A DNA stretch of 64,000 bases from Caballeronia arationis (lineage in GTDB: Bacteria > Pseudomonadota > Gammaproteobacteria > Burkholderiales > Burkholderiaceae), in contig NZ_FCOG02000010.1 of the NCBI RefSeq assembly GCF_001544975.2, forward strand, positions 1 to 64,000, written 5' to 3'. The notes under the pieces are model-generated. The model worked only from the letters and a program-made list of their open reading frames with translations, did not search any database and had not been told where the DNA came from. Position numbers and translations under genes: made by a program. The number at the start of each line of letters is the position of its first letter. Position 1 is the first letter of the stretch. Of the stretch, positions 26,003-35,857 are shown in pieces.

Positions 26003-27169
26003 TCAAACGACCTCGAACAACCCTGCCGCCCCCTGGCCGCCCCCAATACACATCGTCACCACGACGAACTTCGCCCCGCGCCGTTTCCCTTCGATCAGCG
26101 CATGCCCGGTCAGCCTTGCGCCCGAAACCCCATACGGATGCCCGACCGCGATCGCACCGCCGTTCACATTGAGCCTGCCGTTCGGAATTCCGAGCGTGTC
26201 GCGGCAATACAGAACCTGCACGGCAAACGCCTCGTTCAGTTCCCACAGACCGATGTCCTCGACCTTGAGACCGGCGCGCTTGAGCAATTTGGGAACAGCA
26301 AACACCGGTCCGATTCCCATCTCATCCGGCTCGCACCCCGCCACCGCGAACCCGCGGAAAATCCCCAGCGGCTGCAGCCCTTCCCGCTCCGCAACCGACG
26401 CGTTCATCACGACGCAAGCTGAAGCGCCATCGGAAAACTGGCTCGCGTTGCCCGCCGTGACGACGCCGCCCGGCAGCGCAGTACGAATCTTCGATACCCC
26501 TTCAAGCGTTGTATCCGCCCGAATGCCCTCGTCCGCGGCGATCGTCACTTCCTTCGTGAAGAGTTGCCCCGAGGCCTTGTCGGCGACACCGGCCAGCACC
26601 GTCATCGGCACGATCTCGTCGTTGAAGCGACCCGCCGCCTGCGCCGCCGCCGCGCGCTGCTGAGACTGCACGCCGTATTCGTCCTGGCGATCCCTCGAAA
26701 TCTCGTAGCGCTTCGCGACGTTTTCCGCTGTCTGCAGCATCGACCAGTAGATCGCCGGCTTGTGCTCCATCAGCCAGCCGTCGGTCAGCATGTGCTGGTT
26801 CATTTCGTTCTGCACGCACGAAATCGACTCGACCCCGCCCGCCACATAAACATCGCCCTCGCCCGCGATCACGCGCTGCGCCGCAAGAGCGATCGTCTGC
26901 AGGCCCGACGAGCAGAAGCGGTTCACCGTCATGCCGGGCACCGTGACCGGCAGGCCGGCGCGCAGCGCGATGTTCGCGCCCGTCGCGCCTTCGGGATTGG
27001 CGCAGCCCATGATCACGTCCTCGACGCGCGCCGGGTCGATCCCCGCGCGCTCGACTGCGGCCTTCGTCACATGGCCGCCGAGCGTCGCGCCGTGTGTCAT
27101 GTTGAATGCGCCGCGCCAGGATTTGGCGAGGCCCGTGCGTGCTGTCGATACGATTACTGCGTCCGTCAT
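26003..27169 (-). CDS. Acetyl-CoA C-acyltransferase (thiolase)
   Basis: 388 residues. The nucleophilic Cys is C86 in [12 protein letters not shown]; the second catalytic pair is H344 (GHPYGVSG) and C374 (TMCIGGGQG). It cleaves 3-ketoacyl-CoA to acetyl-CoA and a shortened acyl-CoA. With the upstream fused hydratase/dehydrogenase it supplies the last three beta-oxidation steps. The start follows the [14 protein letters not shown] family opening. It follows pncA by 31 bases. Confidence 0.95.
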   Translation of the reverse strand: MTDAVIVSTARTGLAKSWRGAFNMTHGATLGGHVTKAAVERAGIDPARVEDVIMGCANPEGATGANIALRAGLPVTVPGMTVNRFCSSGLQTIALAAQRVIAGEGDVYVAGGVESISCVQNEMNQHMLTDGWLMEHKPAIYWSMLQTAENVAKRYEISRDRQDEYGVQSQQRAAAAQAAGRFNDEIVPMTVLAGVADKASGQLFTKEVTIAADEGIRADTTLEGVSKIRTALPGGVVTAGNASQFSDGASACVVMNASVAEREGLQPLGIFRGFAVAGCEPDEMGIGPVFAVPKLLKRAGLKVEDIGLWELNEAFAVQVLYCRDTLGIPNGRLNVNGGAIAVGHPYGVSGARLTGHALIEGKRRGAKFVVVTMCIGGGQGAAGLFEVV

Positions 27170-27200
27170 GTTGTCTCCTGCAATTGATGTTCGGTGTATT

Positions 27201-27830
27201 TCAGCGCGCAAGCAAAGCGCTCGAATCGATGCGCCCGACGCCCGCGGCCGTCATGTCTTCCCAGGCTTTCGCGAGCGACCCGTTGAGGTCGATCGCGCGG
27301 CACGCGTCTTCGATCACGCTCACCGCGAAGCCCGCGCTGCGCGCATCGAGCGCAGACCACGCGACGCAATAGTCGGTCGCGAGTCCGCACAGATAGACGT
27401 GCGTGACGCCCACGTCGTGCAGATAGCCGGCGAGGCCCGTCGGTGTCCTGCGGTCGGCTTCGACGAATGCCGAGTAGCTGTCGACATCCGCGTGATGGCC
27501 CTTGCGGATCACGAGCCGCGCGTGCGGCACGTCGAGATCGCGATGCAGCGCGGCGCCTTCGGTGTCCTGCACGCAATGGGTCGGCCAGAGAACCTGTTCG
27601 CCGTAGGGGAGCGTCGTCATCTCGAAGGGCGCGCGGCCCGCGTGATTGGCCGCGAACGAAATGTGCCCGCGCGGATGCCAGTCCTGCGTCAGCACGACAT
27701 GCGAAAACTCGCGGGCAAGGCGGTTCACGATGGGCACGATTTCATCGCCGCGCGCGACCGCGAGGGCACCGCCCGGCATGAAATCGTTCTGGACGTCGAC
27801 TGCGAGCAGGACTTCGTCTGCGCCTTTCAT
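27201..27830 (-). CDS. pncA: Nicotinamidase
   Basis: 209 residues. Cysteine hydrolase converting nicotinamide to nicotinate for NAD salvage. Catalytic Asp12 in AVDVQNDF, Lys in VIRKGHH and the nucleophilic Cys in GLATDYCV. The metal site is marked by TQDWHPRGH (D50, H52), and [12 protein letters not shown] is diagnostic for PncA as opposed to other isochorismatase-fold enzymes. It is embedded between the fused beta-oxidation gene (27 bases upstream) and the thiolase gene, an unusual place for a salvage enzyme. It may simply be co-transcribed. Confidence 0.93.
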   Translation of the reverse strand: MKGADEVLLAVDVQNDFMPGGALAVARGDEIVPIVNRLAREFSHVVLTQDWHPRGHISFAANHAGRAPFEMTTLPYGEQVLWPTHCVQDTEGAALHRDLDVPHARLVIRKGHHADVDSYSAFVEADRRTPTGLAGYLHDVGVTHVYLCGLATDYCVAWSALDARSAGFAVSVIEDACRAIDLNGSLAKAWEDMTAAGVGRIDSSALLAR

Positions 27831-27857
27831 CGCCGGCTCCGTGTTGGCTGTGAAAAC

Positions 27858-29942
27858 TTAGCTGTTGAAACCCTTGCCCTGCGCGGCGAGTTCAGTCACG
27901 CGCTTCGCGGGCACCCAGGCGTCGCCGTTCGGCTGCGCGGCGTATTTGCGGATCGCGCGCTCGACGTTGTAGAGGCCGACCGTATCGGCGTACAGCATCG
28001 GGCCGCCGCGATAGAGCGGGAAGCCGTAGCCCGTGAGATAGACCATGTCAATATCCGACGCCTTCGACGCAATCCCCTCATCGAGAATCGTCGCGCCTTC
28101 GTTGACGAGCGCGAGCACGAGCCGCTCGACGATCTCGTCGTCGGAAATCTTGCGGCGCTCGATGCCCCGCTCCTTCGAATACGCAACGATCATCTCGTCG
28201 ACGAGCTTCGACGGCAGGGCGTTGCGCTCGCCCGCCTTGTAGTCGTACCAGCCTGCGCCGGTCTTCTGGCCGAAGCGGACGGCCTCGCACAGGCGATCCG
28301 CGATGCGCGAATAGTGCAACTCCGGCTGCTCGCGATAGCGGCGCTTGCGGATCGCCCAGCCGATATCGTTGCCGGCGAGATCGCTCATGCGAAACGGTCC
28401 CATCGCAAAGCCGAATTTCTCGATCGCGCGATCGATCTGCGCGGGCAGCGCGCCTTCTTCGAGCATGAAGAGCGCCTGGCGGATGTACTGCTCGATCATC
28501 CGGTTGCCGATGAAACCGTCGCAGACGCCCGAGACCACCGCGGTCTTCCTGATCTTCTTCGCGAGCTGCATCACGGTGGCGAGCACGTCCTTCGCGGTCT
28601 TCTCGCCACGCACGACTTCGAGCAGCTTCATCACGTTGGCGGGACTGAAGAAATGCATGCCAACCACGTCTTCCGGACGCTTCGTGAAGGCGGCGATCTT
28701 GTCGACGTCGAGCGTCGAGGTGTTCGATGCGAGGATCGCGCCGCGCTTCCCGACTTCATCGAGCTTGCTGAACACCTGCTCCTTCACGCCGAGTTCCTCG
28801 AACACGGCTTCGACGATGAGATCGGCCTGCCCGAGGTCTTCATAAGCGAGCGTCGGTGTGATGAGCGCCATGCGCTGTTCGAGCTTCTCGGCCGTGAGCT
28901 TGCCCTTCTTCACCTGCGCTTCATAGTTCTTGCGGATGGTGGCGATGCCGCGGTCGAGCGCTTCCTGCTTCGTCTCCAAGAGCGTGACCGGCAGCCCCGC
29001 GTTGAGGAAGTTCATCGCGATGCCGCCGCCCATCGTTCCCGCACCGATCACGCCGACGCGATCGATCGCGCGCACGGGCGTGTTCGACGGCACATCGGGA
29101 ATCTTGCTCGCCGCGCGTTCGCCGAAGAACGCATGTCGCAGCGCGCGGCTCTCGGGCGTCTGCACGAGCGCGAGAAAGCACTCGCGCTCGAAGGCGAGAC
29201 CCTTGTCGAAGCCTTGCTTCACGCCCGCTTCGACGGCGTCGATGCACTTGTGCGGCGCCGGGAAATTCCTGGCGATGGCCGCGACGCTGTTGCGCGCGAA
29301 CTGGATGAAGCCCTCGGCATTCGGATGCTCGATCTTGCGGTCGCGCACTTTCGGATGCGGGCCGCTGCGTGCGCCGGCTTCTTTCGCGAAGCGGATGGCT
29401 TCGTCGAGCAGATCGCCCGCGGCAATCGCATCGAAGAGCGCCGTGCCCGCGAGCTTTTCGGACATCACGGGCGTCCCCGACACGATCATGTTCAGCGCGG
29501 TTTCGAGGCCGACGGCGCGCGGCAGGCGTTGCGTGCCGCCTGCGCCCGGCAGGATGCCGAGCTTCACTTCGGGCAGCGCGATCTGCGCACCCGGCGCGGC
29601 CACGCGGTAATGGGCGCCGAGCGCCAGTTCGAGCCCGCCGCCCATCGCGACGCTGTGGATCGCCGCGACGACTGGCTTCGCGCTGCCCTCGACCGCCTGA
29701 ATGACGGTGTGCAGCGTCGGTTCCTGGGTGGCTTTCGGCGTGTTGAATTCGGTGATGTCGGCCCCGCCGGAGAACGCGCGGCCGGCGCCGGTGATCACGA
29801 TGGCCGACACCGCTGCATCGTCGCGCGCACGCTCGATGCCTTCGACGATCCCGAGCCGCGTCGAGTGTCCAAGGCCGTTGACGGGCGGGTTGTCGAGCGT
29901 GATGACGGCGATGCCGTCGCGGATGGTGTAGTCCACTGCCAT
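27858..29942 (-). CDS. Fused enoyl-CoA hydratase / 3-hydroxyacyl-CoA dehydrogenase
   Basis: 694 residues. The N-terminal crotonase domain has GGAD (59-62) and the catalytic pair E105 (GGGLELALG) and E125 (LPEVKLG), 20 residues apart as in FadB. The NAD-binding dehydrogenase domain begins at about 295 with VGVIGAGTMGGGIA, and a second C-terminal HAD half ends near 690. It hydrates enoyl-CoA and oxidises the product. The arrangement (hydratase first, about 700 residues) is like FadB/FadJ and peroxisomal multifunctional enzymes. The ATG at 29942 has GGAGG eight bases upstream. A promoter with a palindromic operator lies 80-110 bases upstream. Confidence 0.95.
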   Translation of the reverse strand: MAVDYTIRDGIAVITLDNPPVNGLGHSTRLGIVEGIERARDDAAVSAIVITGAGRAFSGGADITEFNTPKATQEPTLHTVIQAVEGSAKPVVAAIHSVAMGGGLELALGAHYRVAAPGAQIALPEVKLGILPGAGGTQRLPRAVGLETALNMIVSGTPVMSEKLAGTALFDAIAAGDLLDEAIRFAKEAGARSGPHPKVRDRKIEHPNAEGFIQFARNSVAAIARNFPAPHKCIDAVEAGVKQGFDKGLAFERECFLALVQTPESRALRHAFFGERAASKIPDVPSNTPVRAIDRVGVIGAGTMGGGIAMNFLNAGLPVTLLETKQEALDRGIATIRKNYEAQVKKGKLTAEKLEQRMALITPTLAYEDLGQADLIVEAVFEELGVKEQVFSKLDEVGKRGAILASNTSTLDVDKIAAFTKRPEDVVGMHFFSPANVMKLLEVVRGEKTAKDVLATVMQLAKKIRKTAVVSGVCDGFIGNRMIEQYIRQALFMLEEGALPAQIDRAIEKFGFAMGPFRMSDLAGNDIGWAIRKRRYREQPELHYSRIADRLCEAVRFGQKTGAGWYDYKAGERNALPSKLVDEMIVAYSKERGIERRKISDDEIVERLVLALVNEGATILDEGIASKASDIDMVYLTGYGFPLYRGGPMLYADTVGLYNVERAIRKYAAQPNGDAWVPAKRVTELAAQGKGFNS

Positions 29943-30021
29943 TTCGTCTGCCTCCATTCGATACCGCCTGCGCTGACGCGAAGCGGTCACGGTGTCTCGG
30001 GATATTCTGAGTTACCGCGCC

Positions 30022-30050
30022 AGAATACACAAAAAAGAACGATCGTTCAA
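30022..30050 (-). promoter_or_regulatory. Sigma-70-type promoter of the beta-oxidation run with built-in palindrome
   Basis: Minus strand: -35 TTGAAC (30045-30050), exactly 17 bases, -10 TATTCT (30022-30027); each box matches four of six. The perfect palindrome GAACGATCGTTC (30037-30048) overlaps the -35 and the spacer, so a bound protein would block RNA polymerase. Transcription would begin about 70 bases before the fused hydratase/dehydrogenase ATG. Confidence 0.55.
30037..30048. promoter_or_regulatory. Perfect 12-bp palindromic operator candidate
   Basis: GAACGATCGTTC. Short perfect palindromes of the AACG-CGTT type are typical of TetR-family dimers, which control fatty-acid degradation in many betaproteobacteria. 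No regulator gene lies next to it in the window. Confidence 0.5.
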
Positions 30051-30117
30051 TTTGTGATGGCAATCGAATGTCGGGGATTACCCGGTCCTGCCCGTCCCGG
30101 TGTCCGCGAAAGGGGCG

Positions 30118-31776
30118 TCAGGCGGGGTCTTCGGCGACGCTCGGCAGCACGTAATCGCGATACAGCTCGCGCAGACGGAGCTTCAGCAGCTTGCCCGTTG
30201 CGGTGTGCGGAAGTTCGTCGGCGAAGACGACGTCGTCGGGTACCCACCATTTCGCGACCTTGCCTTCGTAGAACCCGCGCAGTTCCTCGCGCGTCACCGT
30301 CGCGCCCGGACGCAGCACCGCCACGATGAGCGGCCGCTCCGTCCACTTCGGATGCGAGCACGCGATGCATGCCGCCTCCGCCACCTGCGGATGCGACACA
30401 GCGATGTTCTCCAGATCGATTGAGCTGATCCACTCGCCGCCCGACTTGATCACGTCCTTGCTGCGGTCGGTGATCTGCATGAAGCCGTCGGGATCGATGG
30501 TCGCGACGTCGCCGGTCGGGAACCAGCCGTCGACTAGCGGCGACTCGTCGCGGCGGAAGTAGCTGTCGATCACCCACGGTCCGCGCACGTGCAGGTCGCC
30601 GAACGAGCGGCCGTCCCACGGCAGTTCGCGGCCGTCGTCGCCGACGACTTTCATGTCGACGCCGAAGATCACGTGCCCCTGCTTCTCGCGCGACTTGCGC
30701 TGCTCTTCGGGCGGGCGCTGCTTCTGCCTGAAGTTCAGGCGCGCGAGCGTGCCGAGCGGCGACATCTCCGTCATCCCCCACGCGTGAATCACCTCGACGC
30801 CGTACTGGTCCTCGAATGCGCGCAGCATCGCGGGCGGACACGCCGAGCCGCCGATCACCGTGCGCCTGAGCGTCGAAAAGCGTACGTCCGCCTCCTTCAT
30901 GTAATTGAGCAGGCCGAGCCAGACGGTCGGCACGCCGGCCGAGTAGGTGACGCCCTCGGCTTCCATCAGTTCGTAGAGCGACTTGCCGTCGAGGTCCTTG
31001 CCCGGAAACACGAGCTTCGCCCCGACGAGCGGCGCCGCGTGCGGAATGCCCCACGCGTTCACATGGAACATCGGCACGACGGGCAGGATCGCGTCGCCAG
31101 CGGAGGCGCCCATTGCATCGGGCAGCGACGCGCCGTACGCGTGCAGCACGGTCGAGCGATGCGAATAGAGCGCGCCCTTCGGATGGCCGGTCGTGCCCGA
31201 TGTGTAGCAGAGGAACGAAGCCGTGCGCTCGTCGAAGACCGGCCATGCGTAGTCGCCGTCCTGCGCGGTCACGAGCGTCTCGTAGGAGAAGAGCGGCACT
31301 TCCATGTCGCCGAGATGCTCGCTGATGCACGACGCATCGCCGAGCGCGATCCAGCCTTTCACCTTCGGACATTGCGGCGCGACGATGTCGACGAGCGGCG
31401 CGAACGTCATGTCGAAAAAGACGTAGGCGTCTTCGGCGTGATCGATGATGAACGCGATCTGGTCGGGAAAGAGCCGCGGATTGATCGTGTGGCAGACGGC
31501 GCCCATGCCGGTCGTGCCGTAATAGCACTCGAGATGCCGGTAGCCGTTCCATGCGAGCGTGCCGATGCGCTCGCCGGGTTGCACGCCGAGCGCGATCAGC
31601 GCCTGCGCGAGTTGCTTCGCGCGCTTCTCGCAGCCGCGGTACGTGTAGCGGTGAATGTCTCCTTCGATACGGCGGGAGACGATTTCGGTATCGCCGAAAT
31701 AGCGTGCGGCGTGAGACAACAGCGACGAAGCGAGCAGCGGTACATCCATCATCTGGCCGTAAAGCGGCGACGTCAT
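30118..31776 (-). CDS. Acyl-CoA synthetase (AMP-forming)
   Basis: 552 residues of the ANL superfamily, activating a fatty or related acid to its CoA ester. The AMP-binding motif [11 protein letters not shown] is at 191-201. Later motifs are [13 protein letters not shown], the hinge segment [36 protein letters not shown], and a C-terminal [14 protein letters not shown] with the catalytic Lys. The pattern is close to medium-/long-chain and 3-(methylthio)propionyl-CoA ligases. It is the first gene of the catabolic run and would feed acyl-CoA to the enzymes that follow. No acyl-CoA dehydrogenase is present in the run. Confidence 0.94.
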   Translation of the reverse strand: MTSPLYGQMMDVPLLASSLLSHAARYFGDTEIVSRRIEGDIHRYTYRGCEKRAKQLAQALIALGVQPGERIGTLAWNGYRHLECYYGTTGMGAVCHTINPRLFPDQIAFIIDHAEDAYVFFDMTFAPLVDIVAPQCPKVKGWIALGDASCISEHLGDMEVPLFSYETLVTAQDGDYAWPVFDERTASFLCYTSGTTGHPKGALYSHRSTVLHAYGASLPDAMGASAGDAILPVVPMFHVNAWGIPHAAPLVGAKLVFPGKDLDGKSLYELMEAEGVTYSAGVPTVWLGLLNYMKEADVRFSTLRRTVIGGSACPPAMLRAFEDQYGVEVIHAWGMTEMSPLGTLARLNFRQKQRPPEEQRKSREKQGHVIFGVDMKVVGDDGRELPWDGRSFGDLHVRGPWVIDSYFRRDESPLVDGWFPTGDVATIDPDGFMQITDRSKDVIKSGGEWISSIDLENIAVSHPQVAEAACIACSHPKWTERPLIVAVLRPGATVTREELRGFYEGKVAKWWVPDDVVFADELPHTATGKLLKLRLRELYRDYVLPSVAEDPA

Positions 31777-31894
31777 GGGCTAGGTCCTCAGTGGTTCCGA
31801 ATGGTCCGCGTCTTGTACTTTTGGCGCATTGGAGCGGCTTCTGCAGCGCCGCCTGCGCGGAATTACAATATCGTTTAACCCAGAGGCGCTCAAC

Positions 31895-33466
31895 ATGTCG
31901 TTTTCCCCAAGCAATGCCTTGCAAGCTGAACCAGGCGACGCTCTCTCGATGGACGAAGTCACCGCCGCCATCGATATCGACCGCCCCGATGCATTCGTCC
32001 AGCTGGGCACGCGGTTCCTGACCCGCCTCCCCGCCGCGCCCGTGCCCGATCCGTATCTTGTTGCCGTTTCCGCGGATGCGGCGCGGCAACTCGGCATCGA
32101 CCCGGCGCTTGCGCACGAACCCGCGTTCGCCGAGTTTTTCGCCGGCAATCCCACTCGCGACTGGCCCGCGCAGAAGCTGCCTTATGCGACGGTCTATTCG
32201 GGCCATCAGTTCGGCGTGTGGGCAGGGCAACTCGGCGACGGCCGCGCGATCGGCCTCGGCGAAATCGAATCCGGAGGCAGGCGCTTCGAGCTGCAACTGA
32301 AGGGCGCGGGCCGCACGCCCTATTCGCGCATGGGCGACGGCCGCGCGGTGCTGCGTTCGTCGATCCGCGAATTTCTGTGTTCGGAAGCGATGCATCACCT
32401 CGGCATCCCGACGACGCGCGCGCTCACCGTGATCGGCTCGGACCTGCCGGTGCGCCGCGAAAGCATCGAGACGTCGGCAATCGTCACGCGTGTCTCGGAG
32501 AGCTTCGTGCGCTTCGGTCATTTCGAGCATTTCTATTCGAACGACCGCGTGGACGACCTGAAGGCGCTCGCCGATCACGTGATCGACCGCTTCTATCCGC
32601 AATGCTGCGAAGCCGACGATCCTTACCTCGCGCTGCTCGGCGAAGTCATGAACCGCACCGCCGACCTGATGGCAGACTGGCAGGCGGTCGGCTTCTGCCA
32701 CGGCGTGATGAACACGGACAACATGTCGATCCTCGGCCTCACGATCGACTACGGCCCGTTCGGTTTCATCGACGGCTTCAACGCGCATCACGTCTGCAAC
32801 CACTCTGACACGCAGGGCCGCTATGCGTACAGCCGCCAGCCGCAGGTCGGCTACTGGAATCTCTTTTGTCTTGCGCAGGCGCTCGTGCCGCTGTTCGGCC
32901 AGCAGTATCCCGAGGAAGGGCGCGCCGAACGCGTGATCGAAGACGCGCAGCGCGTGCTCGAAGGCTTCAAGACGCGTTTCGCGCCGGCGCTCGAAGCGCG
33001 CTTTCGCGCGAAGCTGGGCCTGACCGATCCGCGCGAGGGCGACGAGAAACTCGCGAACGCGCTGCTTGAAGTGATGCACGCTAACCGCGCCGACTTCACA
33101 CTCACGTTCCGCAATCTCGCGAAGATGTCGAAGGCGGACGCGTCCAGCGATGCACCGGTGCGCGATCTCTTTGTGGACCGCGCGGCGTTCGATACATGGG
33201 CAGCCGACTACCGCAAGCGCCTCGCCGACGATTCGCGCAGTGACGAGGAACGCGCGGCCGCGATGAATCGCGTGAACCCGAAGTACGTGTTGCGCAACCA
33301 CCTCGCCGAGCAGGCGATCCGTCAGGCGAAGGAGAAGGACTTCTCGGAAGTAGAGCGCCTCTTGCACGTGCTTTCCCGCCCGTTCGACGAGCAACCCGAA
33401 TTCCACGCCTACGCGGGCCTGCCGCCCGACTGGGCGAGCGATCTGGAAGTGAGTTGTTCTTCCTGA
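31895..33466 (+). CDS. selO: SelO/YdiU protein adenylyltransferase
   Basis: 523 residues. SelO is a pseudokinase-fold enzyme that transfers AMP to Ser/Thr/Tyr of target proteins during oxidative stress. Family motifs: [24 protein letters not shown], the segment [50 protein letters not shown] (catalytic Asn/Asp metal site) and [15 protein letters not shown]. The last residues are V-S-C-S-S, with a Cys third from the end, where animal SelO has selenocysteine. The ATG at 31895 has AGAGG upstream. It lies 51 bases before msrB, a pairing that fits a redox role. Confidence 0.95.
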   Translation: MSFSPSNALQAEPGDALSMDEVTAAIDIDRPDAFVQLGTRFLTRLPAAPVPDPYLVAVSADAARQLGIDPALAHEPAFAEFFAGNPTRDWPAQKLPYATVYSGHQFGVWAGQLGDGRAIGLGEIESGGRRFELQLKGAGRTPYSRMGDGRAVLRSSIREFLCSEAMHHLGIPTTRALTVIGSDLPVRRESIETSAIVTRVSESFVRFGHFEHFYSNDRVDDLKALADHVIDRFYPQCCEADDPYLALLGEVMNRTADLMADWQAVGFCHGVMNTDNMSILGLTIDYGPFGFIDGFNAHHVCNHSDTQGRYAYSRQPQVGYWNLFCLAQALVPLFGQQYPEEGRAERVIEDAQRVLEGFKTRFAPALEARFRAKLGLTDPREGDEKLANALLEVMHANRADFTLTFRNLAKMSKADASSDAPVRDLFVDRAAFDTWAADYRKRLADDSRSDEERAAAMNRVNPKYVLRNHLAEQAIRQAKEKDFSEVERLLHVLSRPFDEQPEFHAYAGLPPDWASDLEVSCSS

Positions 33467-33517
33467 AATCGCCCTTATCTAGATGAGCCGACCCAGGCCG
33501 ACAACCAGAGGATTGAT

Positions 33518-33940
33518 ATGAACAGAGACGACATCACCCGCGAACCGGCGCACCCGCTGCAAAAGGACGACGACACCTATCGCCGGGAACTCTCCGGCAT
33601 GCAATATCAGGTCACGCGTCACGCCGCGACCGAGCGGCCGTTCAGCGGCGAGTACTGGGATCACACCGAGCGGGGCATCTACGACTGCGTGTGCTGCGGC
33701 ACGCAGCTCTTCGAATCGGATGCGAAGTTCGACGCCGGCTGCGGCTGGCCGAGCTACTTCAAGCCGATCAACGGCGAAGTGGTCGCGGAGAAGACGGACC
33801 GCTCGCACGGCATGCTGCGCATCGAGGTGCAGTGCAAGAACTGCGGCGCGCATCTGGGCCACGTGTTCGAAGACGGCCCGGCGCCGACCGGCCTGCGCTA
33901 TTGCATCAACTCGGCTGCGCTACAATTCGAACCCAAGTAA
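33518..33940 (+). CDS. msrB: Peptide-methionine (R)-S-oxide reductase
   Basis: 140 residues, single-domain cytoplasmic MsrB that repairs methionine-R-sulfoxide. Zinc ligands are the CxxC pairs C57/C60 and C106/C109. The catalytic Cys is C129 in RYCINSAAL, and [11 protein letters not shown] contributes a possible resolving Cys at 75. Length and order are typical. It follows selO and precedes yciB by 121 bases. Confidence 0.96.
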   Translation: MNRDDITREPAHPLQKDDDTYRRELSGMQYQVTRHAATERPFSGEYWDHTERGIYDCVCCGTQLFESDAKFDAGCGWPSYFKPINGEVVAEKTDRSHGMLRIEVQCKNCGAHLGHVFEDGPAPTGLRYCINSAALQFEPK

Positions 33941-34061
33941 TTTCCGCAGCCGGTCGCACCTGTCGCCCCGGTTGATCTGCACGCGTCGTTCGCCACCGCC
34001 CTGAAAGCGGCACGCGAACGGCGCGTGCTCACATGCTCATGCTCTCCTCGTCCGAACGTCC

Positions 34062-34598
34062 ATGAAATTTCTGTTCGATCTGTTCCCGATCATCCTTTTT
34101 TTCGTCGCATTCAAGATCTGGGGCATCTACACGGCAACCGCCGTGGCGATCGTCGCGACGCTCGTGCAGATCGCGTGGGTCGCGTTCCGTCATCGCAAGG
34201 TCGACGCGATGCTGTGGGTGAGCCTGGGTGTCGTCGTCGTGTTCGGCGGCGCGACGCTCGTGCTGCACAACGACACCTTCATCAAGTGGAAGCCGACGGC
34301 GCTCTACTGGCTTTTCGCGGTGGCGCTGATCGTCGCGCAGCTGGGGTTCAGGAAGAACCTGATCGAAGCGATGATGGGCAAGCAGATCGTGCTGCCGCAT
34401 CGCGTGTGGGGGCAGCTGAACGTCGCGTGGGCGGTGTTCTTCGCGATTCTCGGCATCGTGAATCTGTTTGTCGCGTACAACTTCACGACCGATCAGTGGG
34501 TGAACTTCAAGCTCTTCGGCGCGACCGGCTGCCTTTTCGTATTCATCGTGCTGCAGAGCCTGTGGCTCGCGAAACACATGAAGGAGGACGAGCGATGA
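34062..34598 (+). CDS. yciB: Inner-membrane septation protein A
   Basis: 178 residues with five or six membrane helices and the family start [20 protein letters not shown]. Further marks are [30 protein letters not shown] and [20 protein letters not shown]. YciB (IspZ) influences cell-envelope and septum synthesis. Its stop overlaps the next ATG as ATGA, so the BolA gene is translationally coupled. Confidence 0.94.
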   Translation: MKFLFDLFPIILFFVAFKIWGIYTATAVAIVATLVQIAWVAFRHRKVDAMLWVSLGVVVVFGGATLVLHNDTFIKWKPTALYWLFAVALIVAQLGFRKNLIEAMMGKQIVLPHRVWGQLNVAWAVFFAILGIVNLFVAYNFTTDQWVNFKLFGATGCLFVFIVLQSLWLAKHMKEDER

Positions 34599-34912
34599 CT
34601 CATCATCTTGGCGATTTCATGAGCGCATCGGCGGCGGACAAGATCGCGCATCTCGAAGCGCGCCTGAACGCGGCGCTTGAACCGACGTCGCTCCATATCG
34701 AGGACGACAGCGCAGCCCACGCCGGACATGCCGGCGCGGCGTCGGGGAGCCACTACACGGTGACGATCGTGTCGGCGCAGTTCGCGGGCAAGCCCCGCGT
34801 GGCGCGGCACCGGCTAGTGTATGATGCGCTGGCCGAGGAGATGCGGCGCGGCGTCCATGCGCTCGCGATCAAGGCGTACACGCCCGAAGAATTTGCAGAA
34901 CAATTCGAATGA
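34595..34912 (+). CDS. BolA-family protein
   Basis: 105 residues. The BolA fold is seen from [24 protein letters not shown] to the strand [31 protein letters not shown] and the helix [15 protein letters not shown] His-rich insert ([13 protein letters not shown]) lies where BolA proteins bind metal or glutaredoxin-held iron-sulfur clusters. AAGGAGG seven bases before the ATG at 34595 decides the start. It is coupled to yciB, a common arrangement in betaproteobacteria. Confidence 0.92.
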   Translation: MTHHLGDFMSASAADKIAHLEARLNAALEPTSLHIEDDSAAHAGHAGAASGSHYTVTIVSAQFAGKPRVARHRLVYDALAEEMRRGVHALAIKAYTPEEFAEQFE

Positions 34913-35002
34913 TCTTCCCCGCCGTTGCAGGCGTTCCGTTGGCCTCCTATTTCATTCTTTAACCTGCCTCAACGGCATCTGTTGCCTCGTTAGGAACTTC
35001 CG

Positions 35003-35785
35003 ATGACTTTGAAAAAACCCCGTATCTGGGTGTTGCTGGCTGCGTTCGCGGCGGTGCCCGCATTCGCGCAAAACATCGCCGTCGTGAACGGCACGCCGAT
35101 CCCGACCGCGCGCGCCAATGCGCTCGTGAGCCAGCTCGTCCAGCAGGGTCAGAAGGACTCGCCGCAACTGCAGGCAGCCGTTCGCGAAGAGCTGATCAAT
35201 CGCGAGATCCTGAGCCAGGAGGCTGCGCGCCGCGGTATCGCGACCCGTCCGGATGTGAAGGCGCAGCTCGCCGTCGCGCAACAAACCGTGGTGCTGCGCG
35301 CGCTGATCGAAGACTTCGTGAAGAACAACGCCCCGACCGACGCCGAAATCAAGGCGCGCTACGACGAGCTCGTGAAGCAGGCGGGCGGCGGCAAGGAACT
35401 GCATTTGCATCACATTCTCGTCGAGGACGAAGCGCAGGCGAAGGACCTGATCGCGAAGATCAAGGGCGGCGCGAGCTTCGAAGACCTCGCGAAGCAGTAT
35501 TCGAAGGATCCGGGATCGGGCAAGAACGGCGGCGATCTCGACTGGTCGAGCCCGCAGGCTTATGTGCCTGAGTTCGGCGCGGCCGCGGAAAAGCTGAAAA
35601 AGGGTGAAGTGACGCCCGAGCCGGTGAAGACGCAATTCGGCTGGCACATCATTCGCCTCGACGATTCGCGCGATGTCCCGCCGCCGCCGCTGGAGCAGGT
35701 GAAGCCGCAGATCGCGCAGCAGATCCAGCAGGAGAAGCTGCAGGCGTTCGAGGAAGGCCTGAAGAAGAAGGCGGTGATCAAGTAA
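35003..35785 (+). CDS. Periplasmic parvulin-type peptidyl-prolyl isomerase
   Basis: 260 residues. A signal peptide (about 1-22, ending AFA-Q) is followed by a helical SurA/PrsA-like N-domain (residues 25-125). The parvulin domain follows, from HLHHILVEDEAQAKDLIAKI to QFGWHIIRLDDSRD. A short helical tail closes it. It is expected to help fold exported proteins in the periplasm. It follows the BolA gene by 90 bases and ends at a strong bidirectional terminator. Confidence 0.93.
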   Translation: MTLKKPRIWVLLAAFAAVPAFAQNIAVVNGTPIPTARANALVSQLVQQGQKDSPQLQAAVREELINREILSQEAARRGIATRPDVKAQLAVAQQTVVLRALIEDFVKNNAPTDAEIKARYDELVKQAGGGKELHLHHILVEDEAQAKDLIAKIKGGASFEDLAKQYSKDPGSGKNGGDLDWSSPQAYVPEFGAAAEKLKKGEVTPEPVKTQFGWHIIRLDDSRDVPPPPLEQVKPQIAQQIQQEKLQAFEEGLKKKAVIK

Positions 35786-35800
35786 GCCCGCAGCGCTCAT

Positions 35801-35837
35801 AAAAAAAAGCCACGAACTTCGTTCGTGGCTTTTTTTC
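35801..35837. terminator. Bidirectional intrinsic terminator
   Basis: AGCCACGAAC (35808-35817) pairs with GTTCGTGGCT (35821-35830) over a 3-base loop, flanked by eight A on the left and seven T on the right. It serves the PPIase gene (plus) and the converging purL (minus). Confidence 0.93.
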
Positions 35838-35857
35838 TTTCTGCCAAACGCAGAGGA

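Noticed and set aside
26931..30329. 1132-codon open frame on the plus strand
   Set aside because: It lies antisense to the fused beta-oxidation, nicotinamidase and thiolase genes, is Arg/His/Asp-rich with no motif, and reflects GC codon bias.
30047..33406. 1119-codon open frame on the minus strand
   Set aside because: It runs antisense through selO and then in another frame of the acyl-CoA ligase gene; composition is shadow-like and real motifs are in the other frames.
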